A DNA stretch of 64,000 nt from Letharia columbiana (taxonomy: Eukaryota; Ascomycota; Lecanoromycetes; Lecanorales; Parmeliaceae), in assembly GCF_014066305.1 (NCBI RefSeq), contig NW_023501060.1, forward strand, positions 372,001 to 436,000, given 5' to 3'. Below are positions 9,801 to 19,008 of this stretch, piece by piece. Under the pieces are notes generated by a model. It saw only the letters and a program-made list of their open reading frames with translations, made no database searches and was not told the DNA's origin. Numbering within the stretch: the first letter of the stretch is position 1; every line of letters starts with the position of its first letter. A program made the translations under genes and the position numbers.

Positions 9801-11242
9801 CATGATACCATAGGGCAAGATTTAGCAGCAATGCTATATAACGATATAATCTGTCAGGGCGCCGAGGTGCGTTTCCTTATCTACTTTCCCTCGCGGTGGA
9901 CAGAATACTCGGGATGCCAAGACGAGGTTTGATCAATCGCACCCAGGCGTGATGGTCACTTTTGCTCGCTTTGATGGCTCCACGTTTGAGCAGTGGGCTT
10001 TTACGGCTTGGCTAGCCCGTTGACTTAACGTCATTCCGTGACAGCAACGCGATGACCAGCGTGGCGATGGCATCGCGACAATCGTGTCTACAGCGCTCCA
10101 TCCTTCTCTTGGTTGTTTGGTGAGGTGCTCGTACTGACATGCTGCAGCCCCTCATGATGGCAGACATCTACTCTTGCGCCCACCTCGACATCTCCACCGC
10201 CGCCTCCGTCATCCGTGGGATCTGCGCCGCGTGCAAACTCGCAAACTGTGCCCTCGTGGGTGGTGAAACCGCCGAAATCCGCGGCATAATCAAAGACGGC
10301 GTTTACGACGTCTGCGGCACGGCGATTGGAGCAATTAGGGAGGGGGATAAGATGCTGCCGTTGAAAGATGAGATGAGAGCCGGAGATATTCTCGTGGGCT
10401 TGGCGAGTAGTGGGTGCCATAGCAATGGCTTCAGCTTGATACGGAAGATTGTTGAGGGACAGGGGCTGAGGTATAGTGATCCGGCGCCGTGGGAGCAGGG
10501 GAGTGGGAGGAGCGTGGGCGAGGCGCTGCTGGAGCCGACGAGGATTTATGTGCGGAGCGTGCTTGGGGTTGTCAAGAATGGATTGATCAAAGGTACGTGG
10601 AAGTCTTCCAAGCGTTAGCGATGCTATCATCATCAGTCATCGAGATGATGATGAAAGCTTTGATGGCTTCACGGTTTAGCAGAGGACGGCCACGAGTTGA
10701 ATGGCCCAATGGCTTCACGTCATTTGTTAAGACTAACATGGCAAATCAGGAGCTGCGCATATCACGGGCGGTGGCCTTCTCGAAAACATCCCCCGAATGC
10801 ACGACAAGAACCTTGCCTCAGAGCTTGACGCTGCGACATGGCCAATCCCTAGCGTCTTCAAATGGCTCAAGAAAGCAGGGAGCATGGACAATGACGAGTT
10901 TGCAAGGTACGTCAAAACACCGTTAGGGGTGCCGAAAGTCATGCGCCTTCCTATCTTACTCGCTTCCACGATTTGACGTTTTGGCCATGCGTGTCCATTG
11001 GGTTTGCAGTCCAACGGCTTTTGGTCAATTCGTAGTTGGGACTTCTACTGACTGCGCTATCTCTAATCAGGGTGTTCAACACCGGCCTGGGCATGGTGCT
11101 CATTGTTTCTCCAGAAAGCCAAGAGGAGGTCCTCGAAGATCTGGAAAAGGCTGGCGAGACAGTATATGTAGTTGGCAAAATGGTGGAGAGGGCGGACGGA
11201 GAAGGCTGTGTCATTCAAGGGATGGAGATATGGGATCAGTAG
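6849..11242 (+). CDS. ADE5,7: Bifunctional phosphoribosylamine-glycine ligase / phosphoribosylformylglycinamidine cyclo-ligase (GARS-AIRS)
   Basis: Cytosolic enzyme for two steps of de novo purine synthesis: GARS joins glycine to phosphoribosylamine with ATP, AIRS closes the imidazole ring. Twelve exons fit in phase: 6849-6909, 7331-7806, 7895-7936, 8023-8158, 8303-8394, 8540-8639, 8692-8889, 9065-9417, 9681-9866, 10148-10592, 10750-10906, 11071-11242. GARS shows VLLVGSGGREHA, GPEVPICNGIA, KASGLAAGKGV, GPNTGGMGVYSP and PFCGWLFTGLML. AIRS shows GGFGAMFDLE, VSSDGVGTKLLIA, NDIICQGAE, CALVGGETAE, SSGCHSNGFSLIRKI and AAHITGGGLLENIPR. Several normally fixed positions differ: NTRGGDPE where EYNVRFGDPE is usual, PLMMADIY where PLFFLDYY is usual, and ETAEIRG for ETAEMPG. 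It could therefore be a divergent or second copy. Introns are unusually long (421, 88, 86, 144, 145, 52, 175, 263, 281, 157 and 164 bp) and related to each other. Confidence 0.93.
6982..7111. repeat. 12-bp inverted repeat inside ADE5,7 intron 1
   Basis: TGCCCAAAGTCA at 6982-6993 is the exact reverse complement of TGACTTTGGGCA at 7100-7111, with 106 bp between the arms. It lies within the 421-bp first intron. The left arm and its flank (6978-6995) closely match 10925-10943 in intron 11 of the same gene. Confidence 0.75.
8906..8955. repeat. Perfect 25-bp tandem duplication in ADE5,7 intron 7
   Basis: The unit at 8906-8930 (six T followed by gaatatgaagtgtgattcg) is repeated without change at 8931-8955. 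It is placed just after the 5' splice site of the 175-bp intron, so it lengthens the intron without touching the coding sequence. Confidence 0.85.
9968..10035. repeat. Shared intron module, copy 1 (ADE5,7 intron 9)
   Basis: This 68-bp block, starting GCTTTGATGGCT and ending ACGTCATT, aligns without gaps to 10657-10724 in the next intron at about 50 of 68 positions. The flanking exons are unrelated in sequence, so the similarity is a property of the introns. Confidence 0.7.
10657..10724. repeat. Shared intron module, copy 2 (ADE5,7 intron 10)
   Basis: Partner of the block at 9968-10035, same length and order of conserved segments. Just upstream, tcatcatc and gatgatga (about 10627-10653) form a small inverted repeat, so the intron RNA could fold. 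Confidence 0.7.
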
Positions 11243-11787
11243 AGGATTAATACTATTAAATTATTAGGATGCCAAGGCCCTGGAACTCCTCAGTCATATG
11301 CCTGCGTTCCAGTTGTCGCTCACTTCAACGTTTTGACGGGGGGGTGACGGTGGATGTCCGTTGGTATGACAATTCACGGGCCAATTACTGAATCATACCC
11401 CGAAACATCAACCCCTTACAAATTCATACCCCAAACTCTTTTGCATACCCCTGGGGGGGTATGAAGTAGTAATTTGCCATGCTGTCGGTGTATGAATTTG
11501 TAAACAACTTGCAGTTCTCATATTTGATAGAATATGATACAAAGCCTCTCGCGCCTTGAGAGTTATGATACTGTAACTTCTATATAAGTTTGTTCTGTAA
11601 AGACAGAACGTTGATCTAGAATTGAGATTCAAACCATCGAGCAGAGACAGGAGTGGTCTTCGCTTATAAGGATGAGACAGAAGATTGCAAAATCACGTTC
11701 AAAAACGATGGCTCCAAGCTTTCCTCGGGACTATTGCGTGCATGATCCCCCCATGAATTGTGCAGCGTAGCACGCTAGAGGATAATC
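11243..11787. other. Intergenic region after ADE5,7
   Basis: No gene recognised. It contains the palindromic element at 11416-11503 and several further catacccc / ggggtatg words around it (11393-11470). Confidence 0.5.
11416..11503. mobile_element. MITE-like palindromic element, 88 bp
   Basis: TTACAAATTCATAC (11416-11429) and its exact reverse complement GTATGAATTTGTAA (11490-11503) bound an 88-bp unit. A nested hairpin (gcatacccc..ggggtatg, about 11443-11464) sits inside. There is no coding capacity. The structure suits a miniature inverted-repeat element or a stable RNA/DNA hairpin. No convincing target-site duplication is seen, and only one copy is visible here. Confidence 0.45.
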
Positions 11788-12403
11788 TTACACTATTTCA
11801 CAGATCCTTACTCCTTTCAGAGAATCTAAGGAGAGATATGTCGCAAAGATTAGCATCATTTTCGCGTGGATTTCGAGAAATTGAACATGTCGGTTGTCAA
11901 CCAAATAGCTTTTTGTGCTGTAGTGTACCAAATTCACAACGTTCCTCCGCTGATCTACAACGAAAAAGCCAGCACGCAACGGGGTAATCGTTTGCCCTTC
12001 CAATACCAAGCCTTCATCCAATACTGTATCACCCGACCCATCTGCTAGCGCATGTTGGAGGTCTTTTTCAATGACAAAGCCTGGAACGCATTGTAAAGCC
12101 ACGTTCTGGCTTTATGTGCGATCCGTCTATGGTCTGGCTCCTGATGTTCGACTGTCTCCATTGCATCATCGTAGGTACCTTTTAGTGTAGTAGAACGAGT
12201 TCTGAGCCTGTTCCATTACGCGTTTGACAGAAAGGCCAGCCGCACTGGCTGGGGACTCGACGTGAAGGCGAGCAAGCAGGAACCCTTGATTCAGTTGGGT
12301 TAGCATGGATGGTGAGAGAGAGTAGTTGCTGACATGTTCTCGGCTGTATTGAAGACCCTTTCTTTGATGAGGATTCACCGTACTTTAATATGATATCGCC
12401 CAC
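11788..12403 (-). pseudogene. Relic of a NACHT/ankyrin-type NLR gene
   Basis: Minus-strand reading gives fragments in different frames that follow the order of fungal NACHT-ankyrin proteins: QGFLLARLHVESPASAAGLSVKRV (12330-12220 region), then GTYDDAMETVEHQEPDHRRIAHKARTW (about 12180-12100), then LQHALADGSGDTVLDEGLVLE and VVDQRRNVVNLVHYSTKSYL up to ATYLSLDSLK (12080-11800). These are the winged-helix and post-NACHT segments. The P-loop part and the ankyrin repeats are missing, and at least one frame change (near 12060) breaks the frame. It is a dead fragment of a family also represented by the intact gene at 14898-16999, although from a different subfamily. Confidence 0.75.
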
Positions 12404-12776
12404 GGATTAGGTCCCAGGCCAGCTGGGTCAATCCAGGGCGAATGGTTGTATATTATAGCGAACATACTCTACCTAGATTAGATCGCGATGTTGTAACAAA
12501 TTATGGGCTCACGGCAGAATCCCAGAGTGCTCAGAGTCGACTCTTATATGATTTCTTCACCTTAGCCTAGCGTATTTTAGAAATATGCGGGGGCGGGAAC
12601 GGCACGAGCCTAAGATGAAGTTCCCGGCCTTCCAGGGCAGAAATGCAGGTAATTAAGATCTGCGGGTACCGTACCGATCCCCATAGCGTACCTTGAATTG
12701 GTAAACCTCTACTACTAAATCATAGACCCGTGGTACAAATATCGTGAATGTCCAACACATTCGACGTCCGGCCATC
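12404..12776. other. Intergenic spacer upstream of the GH20 gene
   Basis: No gene seen. It should hold the promoter of the hexosaminidase gene; no specific element can be assigned. Confidence 0.4.
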
Positions 12777-14596
12777 ATGCGCTCCTTGTTGTGGCATTGC
12801 GCACTCGTTACCTCCACATTCGCCTTATGGCCTCAACCCAAGCAATTCGAGCATGGCTCGTCAACCTTGTGGCTCTCACCCAATGTTCAGCTCGTGCACA
12901 CAAGTAGAACGGCCACGTCTCACCCTCTCGAGTGGCTCTGGACTACCGTGGAAAAAGTGATCTTGTGAACAATCTCCCAGTACTCCAGTCATATCTTTCG
13001 CACTGACCCCAACACAGCAGCTTTCCTCATAATGGCATCACGCCAACAAAGGGCCAGATTTCATCAGAAACTCTGCTCCAGTCGGCATTTGAACGTATGA
13101 AGCACAACGTTCTGAATCATAGCTTCGTGCCTGGGAAATTCCATGCGAGAGACATTCAGTTCGAGCCGGCCACAGATGGCTCAAAGCGGTACATTGAGCA
13201 GCTTGCGATTGAAGAAGACACGCACAATGGCTTGGCGGATACCGAGCGCTTGGACAAGTCCGAGGCATACGCGATTGAGGTCTCTGAGGATGGTAGCGCA
13301 GTGATCAAGATTGCTTCCCCAGCTGGTGGACTACATGCACTTGAGACATTTGCTCAACTTTTCTTCGCTCATTCCACTCCAAATGCTGGCTTCTACACGC
13401 CATACGCTCCTCTCACGGTTACGGACAGACCAGCGTTCGGGCATCGAGGCCTCAATTTGGACATTTCCCGCAATTGGATCCCACCCGCAGATGTAATGCG
13501 TACAATTGAAGCTATGGCCTCCAACAAGCTCAATCGACTGCACATACACGCGACCGACGCCCAGTCGTGGCCTCTCGAAATCCCAGCCCTCCCAGATTTA
13601 GCTCTCAAGGGTGCATACAGTCCATCTCAAATCTGGCATACAGAAGATTTGGAGGCTGTCCAGCGCCACGGTACGAATTACGGTGTGCAAGTATTCGTCG
13701 AGATCGATCTGCCTGGCCACACTACATCTATCGGTATTGCTTACCCACACCTCGTCACCGCCAAAGACGTGCCATGGTCTGAGTACGCCCTGGAACCACC
13801 ATCTGGCCAACTACGACTCAACTCTTCCGAGGTCCCACCTTTCATCGAGACCCTCCTTACCGATCTACTTCCCCGTACCGCGCGGTACAGTTCCCTGTTC
13901 CATCTTGGCGGCGACGAACTCAACTTGAATGCGTACATGTTAGACCCGACGGTCAATTCCGCCTCTCATCAAGTCCTTCAACCGCTAGTCCAGGCCTTTA
14001 TCGATCATGTTATCTCCCTGGCGACATCATATTGCCTGACAGTAATCATGTGGGAAGAAATGGTGATCGACTGGAACCTCACCCTCCCCAAAAACATCAT
14101 CATCCAAACGTGGCGAGGCAGCGACGATAATGCTCTCACTTCCATTTTGAACAAAGGATACAGAACCTTATTCGGCTCAAACGCTCATTGGTACCTCGAC
14201 TGTGGCCACGGCTCCTTCATAGACCCGGAGTCTGCGAACCCAGACAGCCCTGTCAAACCACCCTATCTAGATTACTGCGGTCCGTACAAAAACTGGCGGC
14301 ACATGTATGCGTACAATCCAGTAGCTCATATACCCCAAAGCCAAAGACACCTAGTCGTGGGCGGAGAAGCTCATCTGTGGGGCGAGCTTACGGACAGTGT
14401 CAATCTGGATGGCATGCTGTGGCCAAGGCTGGCGGCGGCGGCAGAGGTGATGTGGAGTGCCCCTGGAAAGAAGCCCGACGAGAGCACGACAAGGAGGTTG
14501 GCTGACATGAGGGAGAGGCTTGTGATGAGAGGGGTTGGCGCTGGGGTTGTGCAGATGGAATGGTGCCTAAGGCATGAGGGCGGCTGTAGGCTTTGA
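12777..14596 (+). CDS. Secreted beta-N-acetylhexosaminidase, glycoside hydrolase family 20
   Basis: Removes terminal N-acetylglucosamine (or GalNAc) from chitin oligomers and glycans by substrate-assisted catalysis. Exons 12777-12964 and 13018-14596 join in phase (VEKVIF-SFPHNGITP) into 588 residues, a normal length. Residues 1-17 form a signal peptide (MRSLLWHCALVTSTFAL), followed by the chitobiase/hexosaminidase N-terminal domain. The GH20 barrel shows FGHRGLNLDISRNW, NKLNRLHIHATDAQSWPLEI, the EIDLPGHT strand, and the catalytic pair D362-E363 in FHLGGDELN. MWEEMV, WRGS, and the GGEAHLWGE / WPRLAAAAEVMWS segments complete the active site. The start was chosen for the signal peptide; the 53-bp intron has a cactgac branch site. 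It is intact although it sits between two NLR sequences. Confidence 0.93.
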
Positions 14597-14897
14597 TGGA
14601 CGAAATACCCATGCTCAAGGCCTACCTTTATGTTCCTAGCCTACGTACAACAGTATGAGCAACGATTATGCACACCAGTCATGATCGAAATCATCTTTCT
14701 GAGAACTCCCCCATTGGTTATGACATAAGAGATACACATGGATATCACGACTTTGAGCTTATGAGGATGATTCTAGCCAATGCACGTTCTTCTAAAAATA
14801 AGCGTGGTGCGGGGCAGGATTGCGCGAGGCTGAGAAGCAATGATCCATCAATCAACCTCGAGAACACACCTTCTCATATATATATCGTCAGCCAGAT
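14597..14897. other. Intergenic spacer between GH20 and NLR genes
   Basis: No gene recognised. A 78-codon frame from 14668 shows no family features. A tatatata run lies at about 14877-14886, just before the NLR start. Confidence 0.4.
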
Positions 14898-16999
14898 ATG
14901 ATCGACCCTGTCACGATCGTGGGGACTGTTGTCGGAGTTGCATCACTGACTATACAACTCACTCAGATCTTGCACGACTACTGTCAGGGTGTCTCTGACT
15001 CTGGAAGTGATGTTCAAGGGCTCCTTGCCGATACACAACAGCTTGGTCAAGTCCTCACCAAATTGGAGGATCTTGTCAGGAAGGACTCGTTGAGGCTATC
15101 CCAGTCATTCACGACCACATCGACCTTGTATCTTGCCAATGTTCGCTGCGAAGCAAGACTCCGCTCTCTCGTCGCCGACTTGAAAAAACATTCGCAGGGA
15201 TCGCAGGCTCGCCAAGCGTTCAAGGCGTTGAAATGGCCATTCAAAACGCAAGAGACGCGGAATATTTCGGCAGACCTTCATGGATACACCCAGACGTTCC
15301 AATTTGCTCTTACCCTTGACGGTTGTGAAATCCTGTTGAAGACCTCTGGAGATGTCTCTACAATTCTCCAGAACTCGCTTCGCTCCGCAACCATCACAGA
15401 GGAGAGTGCAGAAAATATCGGTCTGATTCTGGCGATTGTTACACCACTACCTGAGATGACGCTAGCCATACAAGAGGATGTGAAAATTCTGATTGATGAG
15501 AACATCTTGAAATGGCTAGGTGCAACAGACACAAGCGCGAAGCACCAGACGGTCAAGAGGAGGCGATCACCAAATACTGGGCAATGGATATTTCAGGACA
15601 AGTGCTATAAGAAATGGGAGAACGATGTGTCACCTGTCTTGTGGGCGCAGGGTAAACCTGGCGCAGGCAAATCTACTTTGATGTAAGGCAACCCCTCATT
15701 ACTACCGAGACCTATGTTTCTAATACCAGTAGGTCCTGCATTGTCGATAAGCTCAAAGCTGATGCTGGCGGCGGCGAAGGCGTGGCTTCTTTCTACTGCG
15801 ATTATTCGCAGACGTCAGACGTGCAGACACCCGAAGCGATCTTAGCAAGCTTTTCATATCAACTCCTCCGACGGCTTGACTCTATTCCCGTCGAAGTAGA
15901 TTCCATCTACCACCGTCATCGCAGAGAAAACACCAGACCAGATCTCAACGAACATGTTGAGATACTCGAACACATTTCGACGGCGTTCTCCAAAGTATGG
16001 CTGCTTATCGATGCCCTTGACGAATTTGATTCAGATTGTAGAGACGATCTGGCGAGGGTCATCGAGACTTTGATGACTTTCACCAAAGTACTAGTCACTA
16101 GTCGCCCACAATCCATCGATAGCGAGAACCTCGAAGGTCACACTCTGCGCTGTACAATCTCCGCCCAAGACGAGGACTTGAAAGTCTTCATCGAGAGCAG
16201 GATGACCACCGCCTCCCGAGGCATCCGCGAGAGTCCTGGATGGAACGTTTTCGTCAGCGATGCACAGGATAAGCTCGTCACGCTGGCAGATGGAATGTTT
16301 ATACTTGTGTCTCTCCAATTGGATATGCTCCTAAGACTACACACAGTGACAGAAATGAGAAGGGCCCTCGAAACCATACCCGACAAACTGGATGACTTCT
16401 ACAAAATCACACTAGACCGCATCAGAGCTGGAAAGTCAGATAAACCACTCAAGATTCTTGCCTGGCTAGTAACGTTTCGCCAAACCATCACTGTTGGAGC
16501 ATTACGGGAAGCGCTTGCCGTTGAAGATAGTACAACGTTCATCGACCCGAATGCGATGATTCCCGAAGATGATATAGTACCAATGTGTTGCGGCCTGGTC
16601 TTAATCCACGTGGACTTCCTCACCGGTTTCAGGGAACTCTCACTGGCTCACGCAACTGTACATGAATATTTGTGCAAGAACCTGGAAATGGTTCATGGCT
16701 TTGACCGCATCATAGCGAAGGCATGCGTGGGATATGTAAATCTTTTAAACCTCTCCGCCGAATCTGATACCCACATCTATAGGCACCCATTTTTTTTCTA
16801 CGCCATCAAAAATGTTCTCGTGTCAGACCATGACATGGAGATCCCAACCATGTGCAGGCTTTTAAGTAGATTTATGAATCTTATAACAACACCTGCCACC
16901 CATACTAGAGCGCGAGATCAATTCGGATTGGTTACGGGGCGCGACTGCGATGGAAAGTTCTCGTCAGCGTGCTGCTACTTCTGCTGGCTTGAGCGCTGA
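14898..16999 (+). CDS. STAND/NLR-type protein: HeLo-like N-terminal domain plus NACHT NTPase
   Basis: Signal-transducing NTPase of the class that controls heterokaryon incompatibility and programmed cell death in fungi. Exons 14898-15682 and 15730-16999 join in phase through the P-loop region. Residues 1-190 (MIDPVTIVGTVVGVASLTIQL..) match the fungal STAND N-terminal domain of the HeLo-like type. Walker A is GKPGAGKST at residues 252-260 and Walker B is LLIDALDEF with the Asp near residue 356. The sensor-like VTSRP motif, the DGMFILVSLQLD helix and the winged-helix segment (LKILAWLVTFRQTITVGALREAL, LAHATVHEYL) follow. After about residue 600, relatives normally carry ankyrin, WD40 or TPR repeats; none is seen before the stop at 16997-16999, nor clearly in the next kilobase. 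Partner and ligand are unknown. Confidence 0.85.
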
Positions 17000-19008
17000 T
17001 CTGATCGACGTCTCCACACTTTCGGTGGACAAAGCGACTCGTTGATGATTAGGCCATTATTGAAGGGCTTCGAGGGCAACATTTCTGGCGACAAAGGCGT
17101 CAAGAACTAATTCGATTATACTCAGACAATGGTTTATAGAGCTTCGCACCAAAGAAGGTGCCACTTTTCCAAGGATTGTATTACTGCTATGGTGTTGTTG
17201 GGAGCGGATTCCTTGACTCGGAACGATGTTCTATCGGTGGCTGCTTTGTAATTGTCCCGCTTGATATCAACAATTGCGTGGAACACCGGAAAGTGACCAT
17301 GGGATATCAACCAATTGGAAATCACCCAATTCTGGAGGAAATGCCATACAGTAACGATGATATCAGGGGGCGGATTCGCTTGCGCAATATGTATAGACTA
17401 GTCTTTGCTCCCCATGCCCACCTTCTTTCCTATATACTGCTTTCTCCACCCTTTCTATAACCATAAGACTTCGACCATTCATAGCCACAGCCACAGACCT
17501 ATCCGCTGGCCCATTCTCTCGCTCCCGAGAAACCTGTAGTCGTGATACATGGACGCTGCCTACCCTGCGGCTTCCCTGTACTTTCTCCTGCGACCTCCTC
17601 CTCTCTGTGCGATCTCCTCGTGTCTTCAAGATTCGTCCATACCTTACAGTCTTTCTATATCATCAGGCCTTCCCACACTCTAAGGGTTTTCTATACTCTG
17701 AGTTTACCACGTGTACCATCTGATGGTGTCAAAAGGACACTGTTCTTCCGATAGTGGCGAAACGCGAGTATACGTTTCTAGATCTTTCGGACAGATAGTA
17801 TATAATAAAGTCTCTCTGACGAGGAAGTTCTTATCATCGAGATTGAATATTGCTTCACCTGGTGCACCCCTGCTTAGCCAGGTCACCTGACAACTTGTTA
17901 GTACGAAATGTGCCCCGACCTCATCTTCCATCAGGTCTAGGATAAGCGTCGCTTTACGTTCGCGCAACGCGGGTAAGAGTTGCGGGGATCAAGCCCGCGT
18001 GAATTCAAGTAGTTTAGGAGAGTTACGTCTTACCACAAAAGGAAGCTACTACCTGATATTATCATTATCAGGGAAGCGAAAGTCTTCACCCCGTGTTGAT
18101 ACATGTCCACGCCTCAAATGGGTCATGAAATACAGATACGGGCCTGGGCCTGTGCCTTGATCGGGACTTGACTCCTCCTCACCAGCGCCACAGCTTCCAC
18201 TCCCTCCTTCTCCATGTCATCATCAAGGGAACACCAAAAGACCCATCCATTCCTCGTTCAATTTGTCATTTGTTGCTCAGAGTGTTAAGGATGCATTGCA
18301 ATGGCTGAAAGATAAACCGGAAAACACGAATTTGGATTCTTACTTAATTGGGTTGCTAAGACAAGCAGGCGGAGAAGTCAGGCAAGGGGATTTTGTGTAG
18401 AGTTGGAGACAAAGAATTGGAGGGGGATGAGCTGACGCGAGTGCCTTATGACGCAAAACCGAATATTTTAGGAGTTGGGGGAAATGGAGTATGGCAGGTG
18501 GGAAGACTTGTTGGAAGGGATGGGGGAGTACACCCCCGATGTGTAGATTGCTAGGGTGGAAAGGACATGCATGACTTTCTTGATCAAATGGATCGATGAA
18601 CGAAGATGAGATATTGAGATGAGTCTAAAGTGACGAGGTTTAAAATTCTCATGGCTCCCAGCTGCACCGATTGACGATATTGACTAAACGACAGGCTTGC
18701 GCTCCAAAGTCGCGAGGTTTGTCTCTCTGGTCAAGTTGAGGGGTAAGGTTATGTCTGATGATGTTCGTCTGTAGACCAACTGTGGCGCACCCATTTACGC
18801 GCTTTTATACGAATGCCAATGGAGATTGGTAAAAGTTCGTCAATGTTAGCATACTTTCTACCCCAATAGACCCAAGTCATTGCTTGAGGCGAGTAAAATA
18901 CTGAGACTGTGCAACCACCTTGAGTAGCAAAGCAGAGGTTACTTTGAGATTATGTCATCGAATTCTCCCAACAATCGATTGAAAGTGCTATAATTGACGA
19001 CGTATCCT
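17000..19008. other. Two-kilobase interval without a clear gene
   Basis: Apart from the ORF at 17704-17988 nothing convincing is seen. Several stops interrupt all frames directly after the NLR gene, so if ankyrin-type repeats once followed they have been lost or eroded beyond recognition. Confidence 0.45.
17704..17988 (-). CDS. Unidentified short ORF, coding-like composition
   Basis: A minus-strand frame of about 90 codons reads LRERKATLILDLMEDEVGAHF.. and ends IRWYTW. The regular pattern of hydrophobic and charged residues looks like protein, but there is no ATG at the upstream edge (first in-frame Met is internal), and I do not recognise the family. It may be the last exon of a gene whose 5' part is not apparent, or a fragment. 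Confidence 0.25.
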   Translation of the reverse strand, partial: SPQLLPALRERKATLILDLMEDEVGAHFVLTSCQVTWLSRGAPGEAIFNLDDKNFLVRETLLYTICPKDLETYTRVSPLSEEQCPFDTIRWYTW

